This document shows, one piece after another, positions 34,952 through 43,510 of a DNA stretch of 64,000 bases; position 1 is the first letter of the stretch, and every line of letters begins with the position of its first letter. Origin of the DNA: VRUE01 sp035260485 (lineage in GTDB: Bacteria; Actinomycetota; Thermoleophilia; Solirubrobacterales; 70-9); NCBI GenBank assembly GCA_035260485.1, contig DATFVC010000020.1, positions 8,108 through 72,107 on the forward strand. The letters run 5' to 3'. The position numbers and the translations under genes were made by a program. Below the pieces are notes generated by a model. The model was given only the letters and a program-made list of their open reading frames with translations, did not search any database and was not told where the DNA came from.

Positions 34952-36472
34952 ATGGAGCCCTGGCTTTCGCCCCTCTACGACGCCGAAGGGATGCGGGCTG
35001 TCGATCGCTGGGCGATCGAGGAGATGGGGGTGCCCTCGCTGGAGCTGATGGAGGCGGCCGGCCGGGCGGTTGCCGAGGCGGTCGGCGAGCTGGCGCTCGA
35101 GGGGCCGGTGCGGGTCGTCTGCGGCAAGGGCAACAACGCCGGCGACGGGTTGGTTGCCGCCCGGTACCTGGCGGAGGCCGGTTTCGAGGTCGAGGCGCTG
35201 CTGCTCTGGCCGGCCGAGGAGCTGAGCGGCGATGCCGCGGCAAACTTGGAGCGCTTCGCCGCTGCCTATGTGAGCGGCGATCTCGCGCCGCGGCTGGCTG
35301 ATTCTGGGGCGATCGTCGATGCGATCTTCGGCACCGGCTTCACCGGCGAGCCGCGCGAGCCGGCCCTTGTGGCGATCACCGCGATCGATGCCTGCGGCGC
35401 CCCGGTCATCGCTTGCGACATCGCCTCCGGCGTCGACGCCTCGAGCGGCGAGGTGGCGGGCGCCGCAGTCGAGGCGGACTTCACTGTCAGCTTTCACGCT
35501 GCCAAGGTGGGCCATCGGGTCGCCCCCGGCAAGTGGCACACCGGCGCGCTGCGGGTGACCCCGATCGGGATCCCAGACGGCGCGCCGGGGGAGCCTGTGG
35601 CCGGCACGATCGACACCTCGGTGCTCGAGCTGGCGCCACGTCGCGGGTCCCGATCGACCAAGTTCAGCTCCGGCCAGGTGACGATCGCGGGTGGCTCGCG
35701 CGGGTTGACCGGCGCCGTACAGATGTCCTCGCGGTCGGCGATCCGGGCGGGAGCGGGCTACGCGACGGTGGCGGTGCCGGCCGACCTCGAGCCGATCTTC
35801 GAGCAGGGCCAGCCTGAGGTGATGTCGGTCGGCTGCCCGGGTGGTGACGGCTGCCTCACGGCGGCCTCGGCCAAGCCCCTGCTGCGCGCCTTCGAGCGCG
35901 CCGCCGCCGGCGTCCTCGGCCCGGGCCTTGGCCGCGACCCTGGCTCGGTCGAGCTGGCCCGCGAGGTGCTCGGCGCGATCGAGGCCCCGCTGGTGCTCGA
36001 CGCCGACGGCCTCAACGCCTTCGCCGGCGAGCTCGGCCGGATCGCTGCGCGCGAAGCGCCGACGGTGCTCACGCCGCACGCGGGGGAGCTGGGACGTCTG
36101 CTCGGTCGCTCCTCGGAGGAAATCTCCGAGCGCCGCCTCGCCGCGGCGCGCGAGGCGGCGCGCGCCGCCGCTGCCGTGGTCGTGCTCAAGGGCGACGACA
36201 CGATCGTCACCGACGGCGAGCGGGTCGCCGTCAACTCCCTTTCCGCACCCGCCCTCGCCACCGCCGGCACTGGGGACGTGCTCTCCGGCATCGCTGCGGC
36301 GATGCTCGCTCGCGGCCTCGAGCCCTTTGCCGCGGCCTGCGCGGCGGTCATCGCCCATGCCCGCGCCGGCCGCGATGCCGGCACCCGTATCGGCGCCGCC
36401 GAGTCGGTGATCGCCACCGACGTGATCGACTCGATCGCGGTGGGGATGTCTCCAGACCTCGCCGTCGAATAA
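34952..36472 (+). CDS. nnr: bifunctional NAD(P)HX epimerase/dehydratase
   Basis: 506 residues. N-terminal YjeF_N epimerase domain (RAVDRWAIEEMGVPSLELMEAAG, CGKGNNAGDGLVAARYL, GTGFTGEP), then an ADP-dependent dehydratase of ribokinase fold from about residue 225 (SGQVTIAGGSRGLTGA, TVLTPHAGELGRLLG, TAGTGDVLSG). Repairs hydrated NADH and NADPH. Both active sites look intact. Confidence 0.95.
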   Translation: MEPWLSPLYDAEGMRAVDRWAIEEMGVPSLELMEAAGRAVAEAVGELALEGPVRVVCGKGNNAGDGLVAARYLAEAGFEVEALLLWPAEELSGDAAANLERFAAAYVSGDLAPRLADSGAIVDAIFGTGFTGEPREPALVAITAIDACGAPVIACDIASGVDASSGEVAGAAVEADFTVSFHAAKVGHRVAPGKWHTGALRVTPIGIPDGAPGEPVAGTIDTSVLELAPRRGSRSTKFSSGQVTIAGGSRGLTGAVQMSSRSAIRAGAGYATVAVPADLEPIFEQGQPEVMSVGCPGGDGCLTAASAKPLLRAFERAAAGVLGPGLGRDPGSVELAREVLGAIEAPLVLDADGLNAFAGELGRIAAREAPTVLTPHAGELGRLLGRSSEEISERRLAAAREAARAAAAVVVLKGDDTIVTDGERVAVNSLSAPALATAGTGDVLSGIAAAMLARGLEPFAAACAAVIAHARAGRDAGTRIGAAESVIATDVIDSIAVGMSPDLAVE

Positions 36473-36475
36473 TCT
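36470..36475 (+). promoter_or_regulatory. -10 box for the CBS-domain gene
   Basis: TAATCT overlaps the nnr stop codon and ends seven bases before the ATG at 36483, again leaderless spacing. Confidence 0.35.
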
Positions 36476-36482
36476 CGCCGGG

Positions 36483-36941
36483 ATGAAGACCGCCGCCGAG
36501 ATCATGGACAGATCCGTTCCGACCGTCTCACCGGAGGCCGATGCCCGCAGCGCGATCGAGCTGCTGGCAAAGACCGACAAGAGCGCGATCGCCGTCGTCG
36601 ACGAGGATCGCCGCGTGGTCGGGATCGTCAGCGAGTCCGACCTGATCCTCAGCGACGAGGAGTCCGACCTCCACCTTCCCCACTACCTCAACATCATGGG
36701 CGGCATCGTCTTCGTCGGCTCGATGAAGGGCTTCGAGAAGCGGCTCGAGAAGGCATTCGCGACCAAGGTCTCGGAGCTGATGACCGCCGACCCGGTCGTC
36801 GTCCACGACTACGCGAGCGCCGAGACGGTGGCGAGGACGATCGCCGACAAGCATCACAATCATCTCCCCGTGGTCGACGACGAGGGCCGTTTTGTCGGAA
36901 TGGTCACGCGGGCCGACGCGCTGGCTGCGCTCGTGGAGTAG
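36483..36941 (+). CDS. tandem CBS-domain protein
   Basis: 152 residues comprising two CBS domains (AEIMDRSVPTVSPEADARSAIELL and VSELMTADPVVVHDYASAETVA) with a roughly 30-residue linker containing YLNIMGGIVFVGSMKGFEK. Such stand-alone modules bind adenosine nucleotides and act as energy or redox sensors; the target is unknown. It is two bases from alr and cotranscription is likely. Confidence 0.85.
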   Translation: MKTAAEIMDRSVPTVSPEADARSAIELLAKTDKSAIAVVDEDRRVVGIVSESDLILSDEESDLHLPHYLNIMGGIVFVGSMKGFEKRLEKAFATKVSELMTADPVVVHDYASAETVARTIADKHHNHLPVVDDEGRFVGMVTRADALAALVE

Positions 36942-36943
36942 CG

Positions 36944-38053
36944 ATGGCGCGGGCGGTCGCCCGGATCGACCTCGGCGCGGTGCGGGACAACTGCGCCCGG
37001 CTGAAGGCTGAGCTCGACTCGGGCGCGGAGCTCTGCGCGGTGGTCAAGGCCGACGGCTACGGGCACGGCGACGTGGCCTGCGCCGAGGCGGCTCTGGCGG
37101 GCGGCGCGACGCGGCTGGCGGTCGCCACCGCCGGCGAGGCCGAGCGGATCGGTCGTCGCTTCGCCCATGTCCCTCTGCTGACGATGGGGGCGCTGGTCCC
37201 GGAGGAGCTCGACACGGCGCTCGAGGCGGGCTCGGAGGTGGCGGCCTGGCGCCGCGGCTTCCTCGACCTGGTCGCCGCGCGGGCTCGCGCCCACGGCCGC
37301 CCGGCGCGGGTCCACGTCAAGCACGACAGCGGCATGGGCAGGCTCGGCAGCCCAGATCCGGCGGAGGTGCTGGACCTGTTGCGCGCCTGTGCGGAGAGCA
37401 CTGACCTGGAGCCGGTCGGGGTCTGGACCCACTTCGCCACCGCCGACGAACCGGATTCCGGCTTCTTCGACCAGCAGCTTGATCGCTTCGCCGCGGTGGC
37501 CGAGGCGGCCAGGGGCGAGTTTCCCGGGATCGCTGTCCATGCCGCCAACAGCGCCGCGGTCTTCCGCGACCGCCGCTCGCACTTCGACATGGCGCGCTGC
37601 GGTGTCGCCGTCTACGGCCTCGATCCCTTCCAGGGCGACCCGACGGAGCGGGGCCTGCGCCCGGCGCTGTCCCTGCGCTCGTATGTGGCGGACGTGAAGC
37701 GCTTCGAGCCGGGCGACAGCGCCGGTTACGGCCAGACCTGGCGGGCCGAGCGGGAGACCTGCGTCGGCGTGCTGCCGCTGGGCTACGGCGACGGGGTCCG
37801 GCGCGGTCTATCCAACAACGGCGAGGTGCTCGTCGGCGGCCGTCGTTTCCCTCTGGTCGGCACGGTCTCGATGGACAACGTGACGGTCGACCTCGGCCCC
37901 GACACCGACGTCGAGCCTGGCGCCGAGGCGGTGTTGATCGGCGCGCAGGACGGGGAGACGATCCTCGCCGAGGACCTGGCAAATCGGCTGGGCACGATCA
38001 ACTACGAGATCACCTGCGGTATCTCGGCCCGCGTTCCCAGGGTGGAGGGGTGA
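36944..38053 (+). CDS. alr: alanine racemase
   Basis: 369 residues. PLP lysine at residue 35 in VVKADGYGHG, the second catalytic base Tyr in the DSAGYGQTW/LPLGYGDGV region, HIDTGMGR equivalent KHDSGMGRLG, and VGTVSMDNVTVDL. Makes D-alanine for peptidoglycan, the substrate form handled by the DacC-like enzyme elsewhere in the window. The stop overlaps the cca start as GTGA. Confidence 0.95.
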   Translation: MARAVARIDLGAVRDNCARLKAELDSGAELCAVVKADGYGHGDVACAEAALAGGATRLAVATAGEAERIGRRFAHVPLLTMGALVPEELDTALEAGSEVAAWRRGFLDLVAARARAHGRPARVHVKHDSGMGRLGSPDPAEVLDLLRACAESTDLEPVGVWTHFATADEPDSGFFDQQLDRFAAVAEAARGEFPGIAVHAANSAAVFRDRRSHFDMARCGVAVYGLDPFQGDPTERGLRPALSLRSYVADVKRFEPGDSAGYGQTWRAERETCVGVLPLGYGDGVRRGLSNNGEVLVGGRRFPLVGTVSMDNVTVDLGPDTDVEPGAEAVLIGAQDGETILAEDLANRLGTINYEITCGISARVPRVEG

Positions 38054-39471
38054 GCCTCTCCGACAGCCTCGATGCCTCGCCTCTTGTCGGCCTTGCCCGG
38101 CGGGCGCTGGCGGGGGATCCCAGGATCTGGATCGCCGGAGGGGCGGTGCGTGACGCCGCCCTCGGTCGTGAGGTCACCGACCTCGACCTCGCGGTCGCAG
38201 GCGATCCCGAGCAGACCGCGAAGGCGGTCGCGCGCGAGGGCGAAGGGCACGCCTTCGAGCTCTCGGCCGAGTTCGCGACCTGGAGGGCCGTGGCGCGCGA
38301 CCACCGCTGGCAGGTCGACGCCACCGCCCTGCGCGGCGAGACGATCGAGGCCGATCTGGCCGCGCGCGACTTCAGCCTGGGCGCGGTCGCGGTTCCGCTC
38401 GCGGGCGGCGAGCCGATCGATCCCTATGGCGGCATCGGCGATCTCGAGCGGCGCCTGCTGCGGGTGGTCGCCAAGGACAGCTTCCGCGCCGATCCACTGC
38501 GTCTGCTGCGCGCGGCTCGCCTCGCCGTCGATCTCGGGCTGGACGTGGATCCCGGCACCCTGGCCCTGGCCAGGTCGGAGGCCCGCCTCGCCGCCGAGCC
38601 GGCGGGTGAGCGACAGCTGGCCGAGCTGCGGCGGCTGGTCGGTGGTCCCGACCCGCTGCGCGGTCTGGCGCTGCTGGACGAGTTGGGTCTCACCGCAGTT
38701 GTGCTGCCCGAGCTGGAGGCGCTGCGCGGAGTCGAGCAGGGCCCCAACCACCACCTCGACGTGCACGGGCGCACCCTGGCCGTGCTCGAGCAGACGCTTG
38801 CGGTCGAGTCCGACCTGGAGCGGTTCGCCGGCGAGCGGGCCGCCGAGACGCGGGCGCTGCTCGCCGAGCCGCTCGCCGACGAGATGAGCCACGGCACGGC
38901 GCTGCGTTTCGGCGCTCTCCTGCACGACATCGGCAAGCCGGCGACGCGGGGAGAGCGCGACGGCTACGTCACCTTCATCGGCCACGACAGCGAGGGCGCC
39001 GAGATCGTCGGCGGGATCTGCCGGCGCCTGCGCGCCAGCGGGCGGTTGACCAGGCACCTGCAGGCGCTGACCCGGCACCATCTGAGGCTCGGCTTCATGG
39101 TCCACGAGGCGCCTCTGCCGCCGCGACGAGTCCACGAGTACCTGCGGGCGACCCAGCCGGTGGCCGCCGACGTCACCCTGCTCACCGTCGCCGATCGGCT
39201 ATCCGCCCGGGGCAGCGGGCCGTTCGCCACCGAGGAGGCGATCGAGGCGCACCTGAGCCTGGCGCGGCGGATGCTGGCGGCGGCGCTCGACTGGCGCCGA
39301 GACGGCCCGCCCAAACCGCTGCTGCGCGGCGACGAGCTTGCTGCTGCGCTTGGGATCGCGTCCGGCCCTGAGCTGGGCGACCTGATGGCCGACCTCGAGG
39401 CTGCCCAGTACGCGGGAGAGGTGAGCACGCGCCAGGAGGCCGTGGAGCGTGCCCGCCGATTGCGCGGTTGA
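38050..39471 (+). CDS. cca: CCA tRNA nucleotidyltransferase/poly(A) polymerase family, with HD domain
   Basis: 473 residues. Class II nucleotidyltransferase head with IAGGAVRDAALGR and the metal-binding DLDLAV, then ARDFSLGAVAV, FRADPLRLLRAARLAVDLG (RNA/NTP-binding neck) and an HD phosphohydrolase domain with LLHDIGKP and TRHHLR. It should add or repair the 3'-CCA of tRNAs. GTG start. Confidence 0.92.
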   Translation: MSLSDSLDASPLVGLARRALAGDPRIWIAGGAVRDAALGREVTDLDLAVAGDPEQTAKAVAREGEGHAFELSAEFATWRAVARDHRWQVDATALRGETIEADLAARDFSLGAVAVPLAGGEPIDPYGGIGDLERRLLRVVAKDSFRADPLRLLRAARLAVDLGLDVDPGTLALARSEARLAAEPAGERQLAELRRLVGGPDPLRGLALLDELGLTAVVLPELEALRGVEQGPNHHLDVHGRTLAVLEQTLAVESDLERFAGERAAETRALLAEPLADEMSHGTALRFGALLHDIGKPATRGERDGYVTFIGHDSEGAEIVGGICRRLRASGRLTRHLQALTRHHLRLGFMVHEAPLPPRRVHEYLRATQPVAADVTLLTVADRLSARGSGPFATEEAIEAHLSLARRMLAAALDWRRDGPPKPLLRGDELAAALGIASGPELGDLMADLEAAQYAGEVSTRQEAVERARRLRG

Positions 39472-39507
39472 CCTTGGAGACCCAGCGTCAGGTACGCTCC
39501 CCGCCGC

Positions 39508-39726
39508 ATGGGCAAAGAGGAGAAGATCGAGATGGAGGGCGAGATCACCGAGGCCCTCCCCAACACGATGTTCCGCGTAAAACTCGACAACGACCATGAG
39601 GTCCTCGGCCACATCTCGGGCAAGATGCGCCGCCACTACATCCGCATCCTCCCCGGCGACCGGGTAAAGATCGAGCTTTCCCCTTACGATCTCGATCGCG
39701 GCCGCATCACGTACCGCTACAAATAG
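39508..39726 (+). CDS. infA: translation initiation factor IF-1
   Basis: 72 residues, full length: KEEKIEMEGEITEALPNTMFRVKL, GHISGKMRRHYIRILPGDRVK and RGRITYRYK. An OB-fold protein of the 30S A site. It is away from the usual ribosomal protein cluster. TACGCT (39493-39498) with TTGACC (39468-39473, 19-base spacer) may be the promoter. Its last 10 bases overlap the convergent hydrolase gene, so no terminator fits between them. Confidence 0.97.
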   Translation: MGKEEKIEMEGEITEALPNTMFRVKLDNDHEVLGHISGKMRRHYIRILPGDRVKIELSPYDLDRGRITYRYK

Positions 39727-40916
39727 CTGTTCGCGGCAGCCGGCTCCGGCGCAGCCAGCTCGGCTATCAGCGCCGACCAGGCAAAGTCCTTCGCGCCGAG
39801 CCCCTTGCCAGTTCGGGGGTCGTAGTACTCGCGCAGGCCTTCACGCTCGACCGCGCCGATCAGGCCGTTTGCCATCCGGTCGGCCTCCTGGTGGTAGCCG
39901 AGGCGTCGCAGGCCGAGCCAGAGCAGCCAGGCTGCGTTGACCCAGGTCGGGCCGCGCCAGTAGCGGCGGATCGGGCCATGGCCGCCGCCCGGCTTGTAGC
40001 TCGGCTCGCAAACCGCTACCGAAGGCGGCGCCACCGGGGTCAGGAACTCGTCCCGGTTGAGCAGGTGCTCCTCGACCAGGCGCCGGCCGATCTCCTCCGG
40101 CAGGTCGGGGAGGGCGAGAGGGGCAAGCGCCGCCCAGGTGAGGATCGCCGGCCTCCCGCTGCTCGGCTGCGCCTCGTCGAGGAAGAGGCCGCGGCGCTCG
40201 TCCCAGAGACGCTCGACCAGAGCGGGGGTCGCGGAGGGGCGACCGAGAGCCTGCAGCGACAGCGACCAGAGGGTGTTGACGAGGGTCTCACAGAGGACCG
40301 GCCTGCCCCGGTCAAGAATCCGACAGGCGTCGAAGCCGAGCCGCCGGTTGCGGCGCACCAGGCCGGGGAAGCCGATCCGCCCGTTTGCCCGCCAGCCCCA
40401 GACCGGGTCGAACTTGGGCGAGGCGTCGAGCCCGGACTCGTCCGGCTGCACGATCCAGAGCAGGCCGTCGCCGTCGAGGTCACGATGTCGCAGCAGCCAG
40501 TCCGCTTGGGCGGCGATCCGGGGCTCGGCGGCCGGATCGCCGACGGCAATCCGCCAAGCCCAAGCGAGCAGCGGCGGCTGGATCGTCTCGGTCTGGAAGG
40601 CGTGACGGGAAGCGACGTTGTAGAAGGGGTAGCGGCGAAGGGAGACCGGCCGGTCCCAGAAGATCGTGTGGCCGATGAAGCCGTCCTCGCGCTGCGCGGC
40701 AAGCAGACTCTGCAGCTCCGCTCGTGCCCGTCCCGGGTCGAAGCGTCGCCAGACGATCGCCGCGAAGCAGGAATCCCAGTACCACTGCCACGGATACCTC
40801 CCGGGGCTAGGCCGCGTATAAGCGTACGGAACGCCCTCACGACCCCCCTCGCACCAGCCCCGCCGCAGCACCCCCTCCGCAATCTTGGCGGCCGATGGGC
40901 CTACAACGGGACGCAT
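39717..40916 (-). CDS. GH63/MGH-like glycoside hydrolase
   Basis: 399 residues of an (alpha/alpha)6 barrel protein: YPWQWYWDSCFAAIVW near the N-terminus, the middle PDESGLDASPKFDPVWGW block with acidic residues, and the RRYWRGPTWVNAAWLL and REYYDPRTGKGLGAKDFAWSAL end. These segments match GH63-like enzymes and glucosylglycerate/mannosylglycerate hydrolases. No signal peptide, so it probably hydrolyses a cytoplasmic compatible solute or oligosaccharide. The first codons lie in a hairpin (40905-40925), so a start further in is possible. Confidence 0.82.
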   Translation of the reverse strand: MRPVVGPSAAKIAEGVLRRGWCEGGREGVPYAYTRPSPGRYPWQWYWDSCFAAIVWRRFDPGRARAELQSLLAAQREDGFIGHTIFWDRPVSLRRYPFYNVASRHAFQTETIQPPLLAWAWRIAVGDPAAEPRIAAQADWLLRHRDLDGDGLLWIVQPDESGLDASPKFDPVWGWRANGRIGFPGLVRRNRRLGFDACRILDRGRPVLCETLVNTLWSLSLQALGRPSATPALVERLWDERRGLFLDEAQPSSGRPAILTWAALAPLALPDLPEEIGRRLVEEHLLNRDEFLTPVAPPSVAVCEPSYKPGGGHGPIRRYWRGPTWVNAAWLLWLGLRRLGYHQEADRMANGLIGAVEREGLREYYDPRTGKGLGAKDFAWSALIAELAAPEPAAANSYL

Positions 40917-40928
40917 AGTCCCGTTTTT
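40905..40928 (+). terminator. terminator-like hairpin at the 5' end of the hydrolase gene
   Basis: AACGGGAC-GCATA-GTCCCGTT is a perfect 8-bp stem followed by TTT, which reads as a rho-independent terminator on the plus strand. No plus-strand gene ends nearby, so on the minus strand it more likely folds over the hydrolase start codon (ATG at 40916-40914). Function uncertain. Confidence 0.35.
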
Positions 40929-40953
40929 GTCCCGTCGGCGGGCGGTTTGCGAT

Positions 40954-41745
40954 TCACGCTGCGGTGCGGCGCATCTCTCGCAGAGCTAGGGCGCCTAGGA
41001 TTGCCAGGAGGCCCGCCAGGGCTAGTAGGCCTGGCCAGGTTTCGGCCCAGCTGACTTCGCCGACGAAGCCCTGCCGCGCAGCTTCGACCACCTGGGTGAC
41101 CGGATTGATACGGGCGATGTCCTGGAGCCATCCCTGCAGCAAGGCCAGCGGCGCATAGGCGGTCGTGGTCAGGATCAGCGCCATCATCCCGGCCTGCATC
41201 AGCGGCGCTGCCGACTGGCTCTTGAAGCGCAGCGCCAGCATCGATCCCCAGCAGGCGGCGACCGCGGCCATCGCCGCAACCATGAAGTAGGTGACGAGCA
41301 GACCGTCGATCCCCGGCCAGCCGGCCCCGAGCAGCAGCGCGATCGCCAGCACGAAGGTGGCCGGGATCAGTGAGCGGGCGCTCGCGGAGAGCACCGTTCC
41401 GGCCAGCAGGACCCAGCGCGGAGCGGGGGAGACGAGGAGACGGTCGAGCCAGCCCTGCTCGATGTCGCGGGCGAGGTTGACCCCCGCCGCCGCCCCGGTG
41501 AAGCCGGCGCCCTGCAGCATGCTGATCGGGACGATGAAGCTCTCATAGGAGCCGGTGCTGAAGCCGCGCAGCTGGGTCAGCGCGCCGAAGACCCCGTTGA
41601 GGCCGAGGAAGAAGATCGTCGGCGCCAGCACGCCGGGGATCGCCGCCCCCGGCACCCGCAGCAGCTCGTTCTTCGCCCGCGACATCAATGCGCCGATCGT
41701 CGCCAGGTTGGCCCGCCAGGCGGGGATCGCCGCGGTCGCCTCCAT
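40954..41745 (-). CDS. ABC-2 type transporter permease (second)
   Basis: 263 residues with six membrane helices and the ABC-2 signature region near RDIEQGWLDRLLVSPAPRWVLLAG. It starts with ATG at 41745, sharing one base with the stop of the permease upstream. Together with that permease and the ATPase it forms a drug/lipid exporter of the DrrABC type. The frame extends much further upstream but that part is antisense or out-of-frame to the first permease. Confidence 0.9.
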   Translation of the reverse strand: MEATAAIPAWRANLATIGALMSRAKNELLRVPGAAIPGVLAPTIFFLGLNGVFGALTQLRGFSTGSYESFIVPISMLQGAGFTGAAAGVNLARDIEQGWLDRLLVSPAPRWVLLAGTVLSASARSLIPATFVLAIALLLGAGWPGIDGLLVTYFMVAAMAAVAACWGSMLALRFKSQSAAPLMQAGMMALILTTTAYAPLALLQGWLQDIARINPVTQVVEAARQGFVGEVSWAETWPGLLALAGLLAILGALALREMRRTAA

Positions 41746-42530
41746 CAGCCGACCCGCAGACGGTGGCGCAGCGCCCGGGCGCTGAGGACGAGGCCGAGGA
41801 CGACGATGCCGGCGATCGCCAGCAGGGCGTCGGCGGTGTCGGAGGCGTTGATGCCGGAGATGATCGGCTCGCGCACCCCTTCGACGACGAAGCTGAGCGG
41901 GTTGTATTCGGCGATCGTCTGCGCCGGCTCGATCATCAGTTCGACCGGGAAGAAGGCCGAAGAGAGGAAGAGGACGACGAGGACGAGCGGGAAGAGGCCC
42001 TGGACGACGCTGGCGCTGCCGGTGCGCAGGGCGATCGCCGCGCCGATCCCGCCGACTGCCATCGCCGTCGCGGTGACCAGGGCGATCGCCAGCAGCGCCC
42101 CCGGGACGCCGCCCTCGATATGGGCGCCGAAGACGAGCCCGATCGCGAGGAACCAGAGCGCCGCGAACAACCCCAGGGCTGCCGTGCCGGCGAGGCGGCC
42201 AAGGACGATCGTGTAGCGGGAGATCGGCGCTGCGAAGAGGCGGTCGGTGAAGCCCATCTCGATGTCGACGGCGAGCGCGATCCCACCGCTGTTGCCGGCC
42301 AGCATCAGCGACTGCATCATCGCCCCGGCGAGCATGAACTGAAGGAAGCTCTGCACGGGCGGGAAGCCGGGCAGGTTGACGGCGCCGCCGGCGCCGCCGG
42401 TCTGGATCGCCAGCAGGATGGTCGGGAAGACGACGATCGGCGCCATCAGCTGCGGGCGGCGGAAGGTTTGGCGGATCGAGCGCATCCCCAGCGCCCACAC
42501 GACCCGCAGGTTCGTGGCCAGCTCGCTCAC
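41745..42530 (-). CDS. ABC-2 type transporter permease (first)
   Basis: 261 residues, six predicted helices, with RQTFRRPQLMAPIVVFP at the N-terminus and VDIEMGFTDRLFAAPISRYTIVLGRL as the ABC-2 loop. Homologous to the next permease, so a heterodimeric pore is likely. It overlaps the ATPase gene by four bases. The substrate is unknown; such exporters often confer resistance to antibiotics or export lipids. Confidence 0.9.
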   Translation of the reverse strand: MSELATNLRVVWALGMRSIRQTFRRPQLMAPIVVFPTILLAIQTGGAGGAVNLPGFPPVQSFLQFMLAGAMMQSLMLAGNSGGIALAVDIEMGFTDRLFAAPISRYTIVLGRLAGTAALGLFAALWFLAIGLVFGAHIEGGVPGALLAIALVTATAMAVGGIGAAIALRTGSASVVQGLFPLVLVVLFLSSAFFPVELMIEPAQTIAEYNPLSFVVEGVREPIISGINASDTADALLAIAGIVVLGLVLSARALRHRLRVG

Positions 42531-43510
42531 GCGGTAACGGCCTCCTCGTCCTCGCCGCTCTCCTCCCCCTCGTGCTCGAGGTGGTAGCCGGTCTTGGCGA
42601 CGAAGACGTCGTCGAGGCTGGGCCGGACGAGCTCCAGCGAGCCGACCGCGATGCTGGCCTCATCGAGCGCCCGCACCACACGCGGGATGTCGGCGGCGCC
42701 GTGCTCGACCTCGACCAGGACCGTCCTGCCGTCGACCGGCGGCAGCAGCGGGCCGATCCGGCCGCAGATCTCCTCCGCCTCGGCGATCGATCCCTCCTCG
42801 ATCTGGAGGCGGATGTGGGGGTGGCCGATTTCGGTTTTGAGCGAAGCGGGCGTCCCCTCGGCGACGATCCTGCCGCTGTCGATGATCCCGACGTTGTCGG
42901 CGAGCTGGTCGGCCTCCTCCAGGTACTGCGTGGTGAGGAAGACGGTCGTGCCCTCGTCGTTGAGCGCCCGCACCTCCTCCCAGATCGTTTTGCGGCTGAC
43001 CGGGTCGAGACCGGTGGTCGGCTCGTCGAGGAAGAGCACGCGTGGCTCGTGGACCAGCGCCGCAGCGAGGTCGAGGCGGCGCTGCATCCCGCCCGAGTAG
43101 GTGCCGACGCGCCGGTCCGCGGCGGCGACGAGGTCGACGCGCTCGAGCAGGTCGTCGGCGCGCCGACGACCCTCGGCGCCTGGCAGTCCCTGGAGGGTCG
43201 CCTGCAGGCGGATCAGCTCGCGGCCGGTCATCAGCGGATCCAGCGCCGCTTCCTGCAGGGCTACGCCGATCGAGGCGCGCACCGAGCGCGCTTCGCCAAC
43301 CACGTCGTGGCCGGCGACCGTTGCCCGCCCGCCGGTCGGTAGCAGCAGCGTCGTCAGCATCCGCACCGTGGTCGTCTTGCCGGCCCCGTTCGGGCCGAGG
43401 AAACCGTAGATCTCACCCTCGCCGACCTCGAGGTCGATGCCCTGGACCGCCAGCACCTCGTCGAAGGCCCGCTCCAGCCCCTCGACCGCGATCGCCGTGG
43501 AGGCAGCCAT
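42527..43510 (-). CDS. DrrA-like ABC exporter ATPase
   Basis: 327 residues: Walker A GPNGAGKTTT, Q-loop, signature YSGGMQRRLDLA, Walker B RVLFLDEPTTGLDP and the H-loop replaced by Gln in FLTTQYLEEAD, which is normal for the DrrA subfamily. The C-terminal 80 residues (LVRPSLDDVFVAKTGYHLE) carry the DrrA GATE-like tail. First gene of the exporter operon, directly after the amidase stop codon. Confidence 0.93.
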   Translation of the reverse strand: MAASTAIAVEGLERAFDEVLAVQGIDLEVGEGEIYGFLGPNGAGKTTTVRMLTTLLLPTGGRATVAGHDVVGEARSVRASIGVALQEAALDPLMTGRELIRLQATLQGLPGAEGRRRADDLLERVDLVAAADRRVGTYSGGMQRRLDLAAALVHEPRVLFLDEPTTGLDPVSRKTIWEEVRALNDEGTTVFLTTQYLEEADQLADNVGIIDSGRIVAEGTPASLKTEIGHPHIRLQIEEGSIAEAEEICGRIGPLLPPVDGRTVLVEVEHGAADIPRVVRALDEASIAVGSLELVRPSLDDVFVAKTGYHLEHEGEESGEDEEAVTA

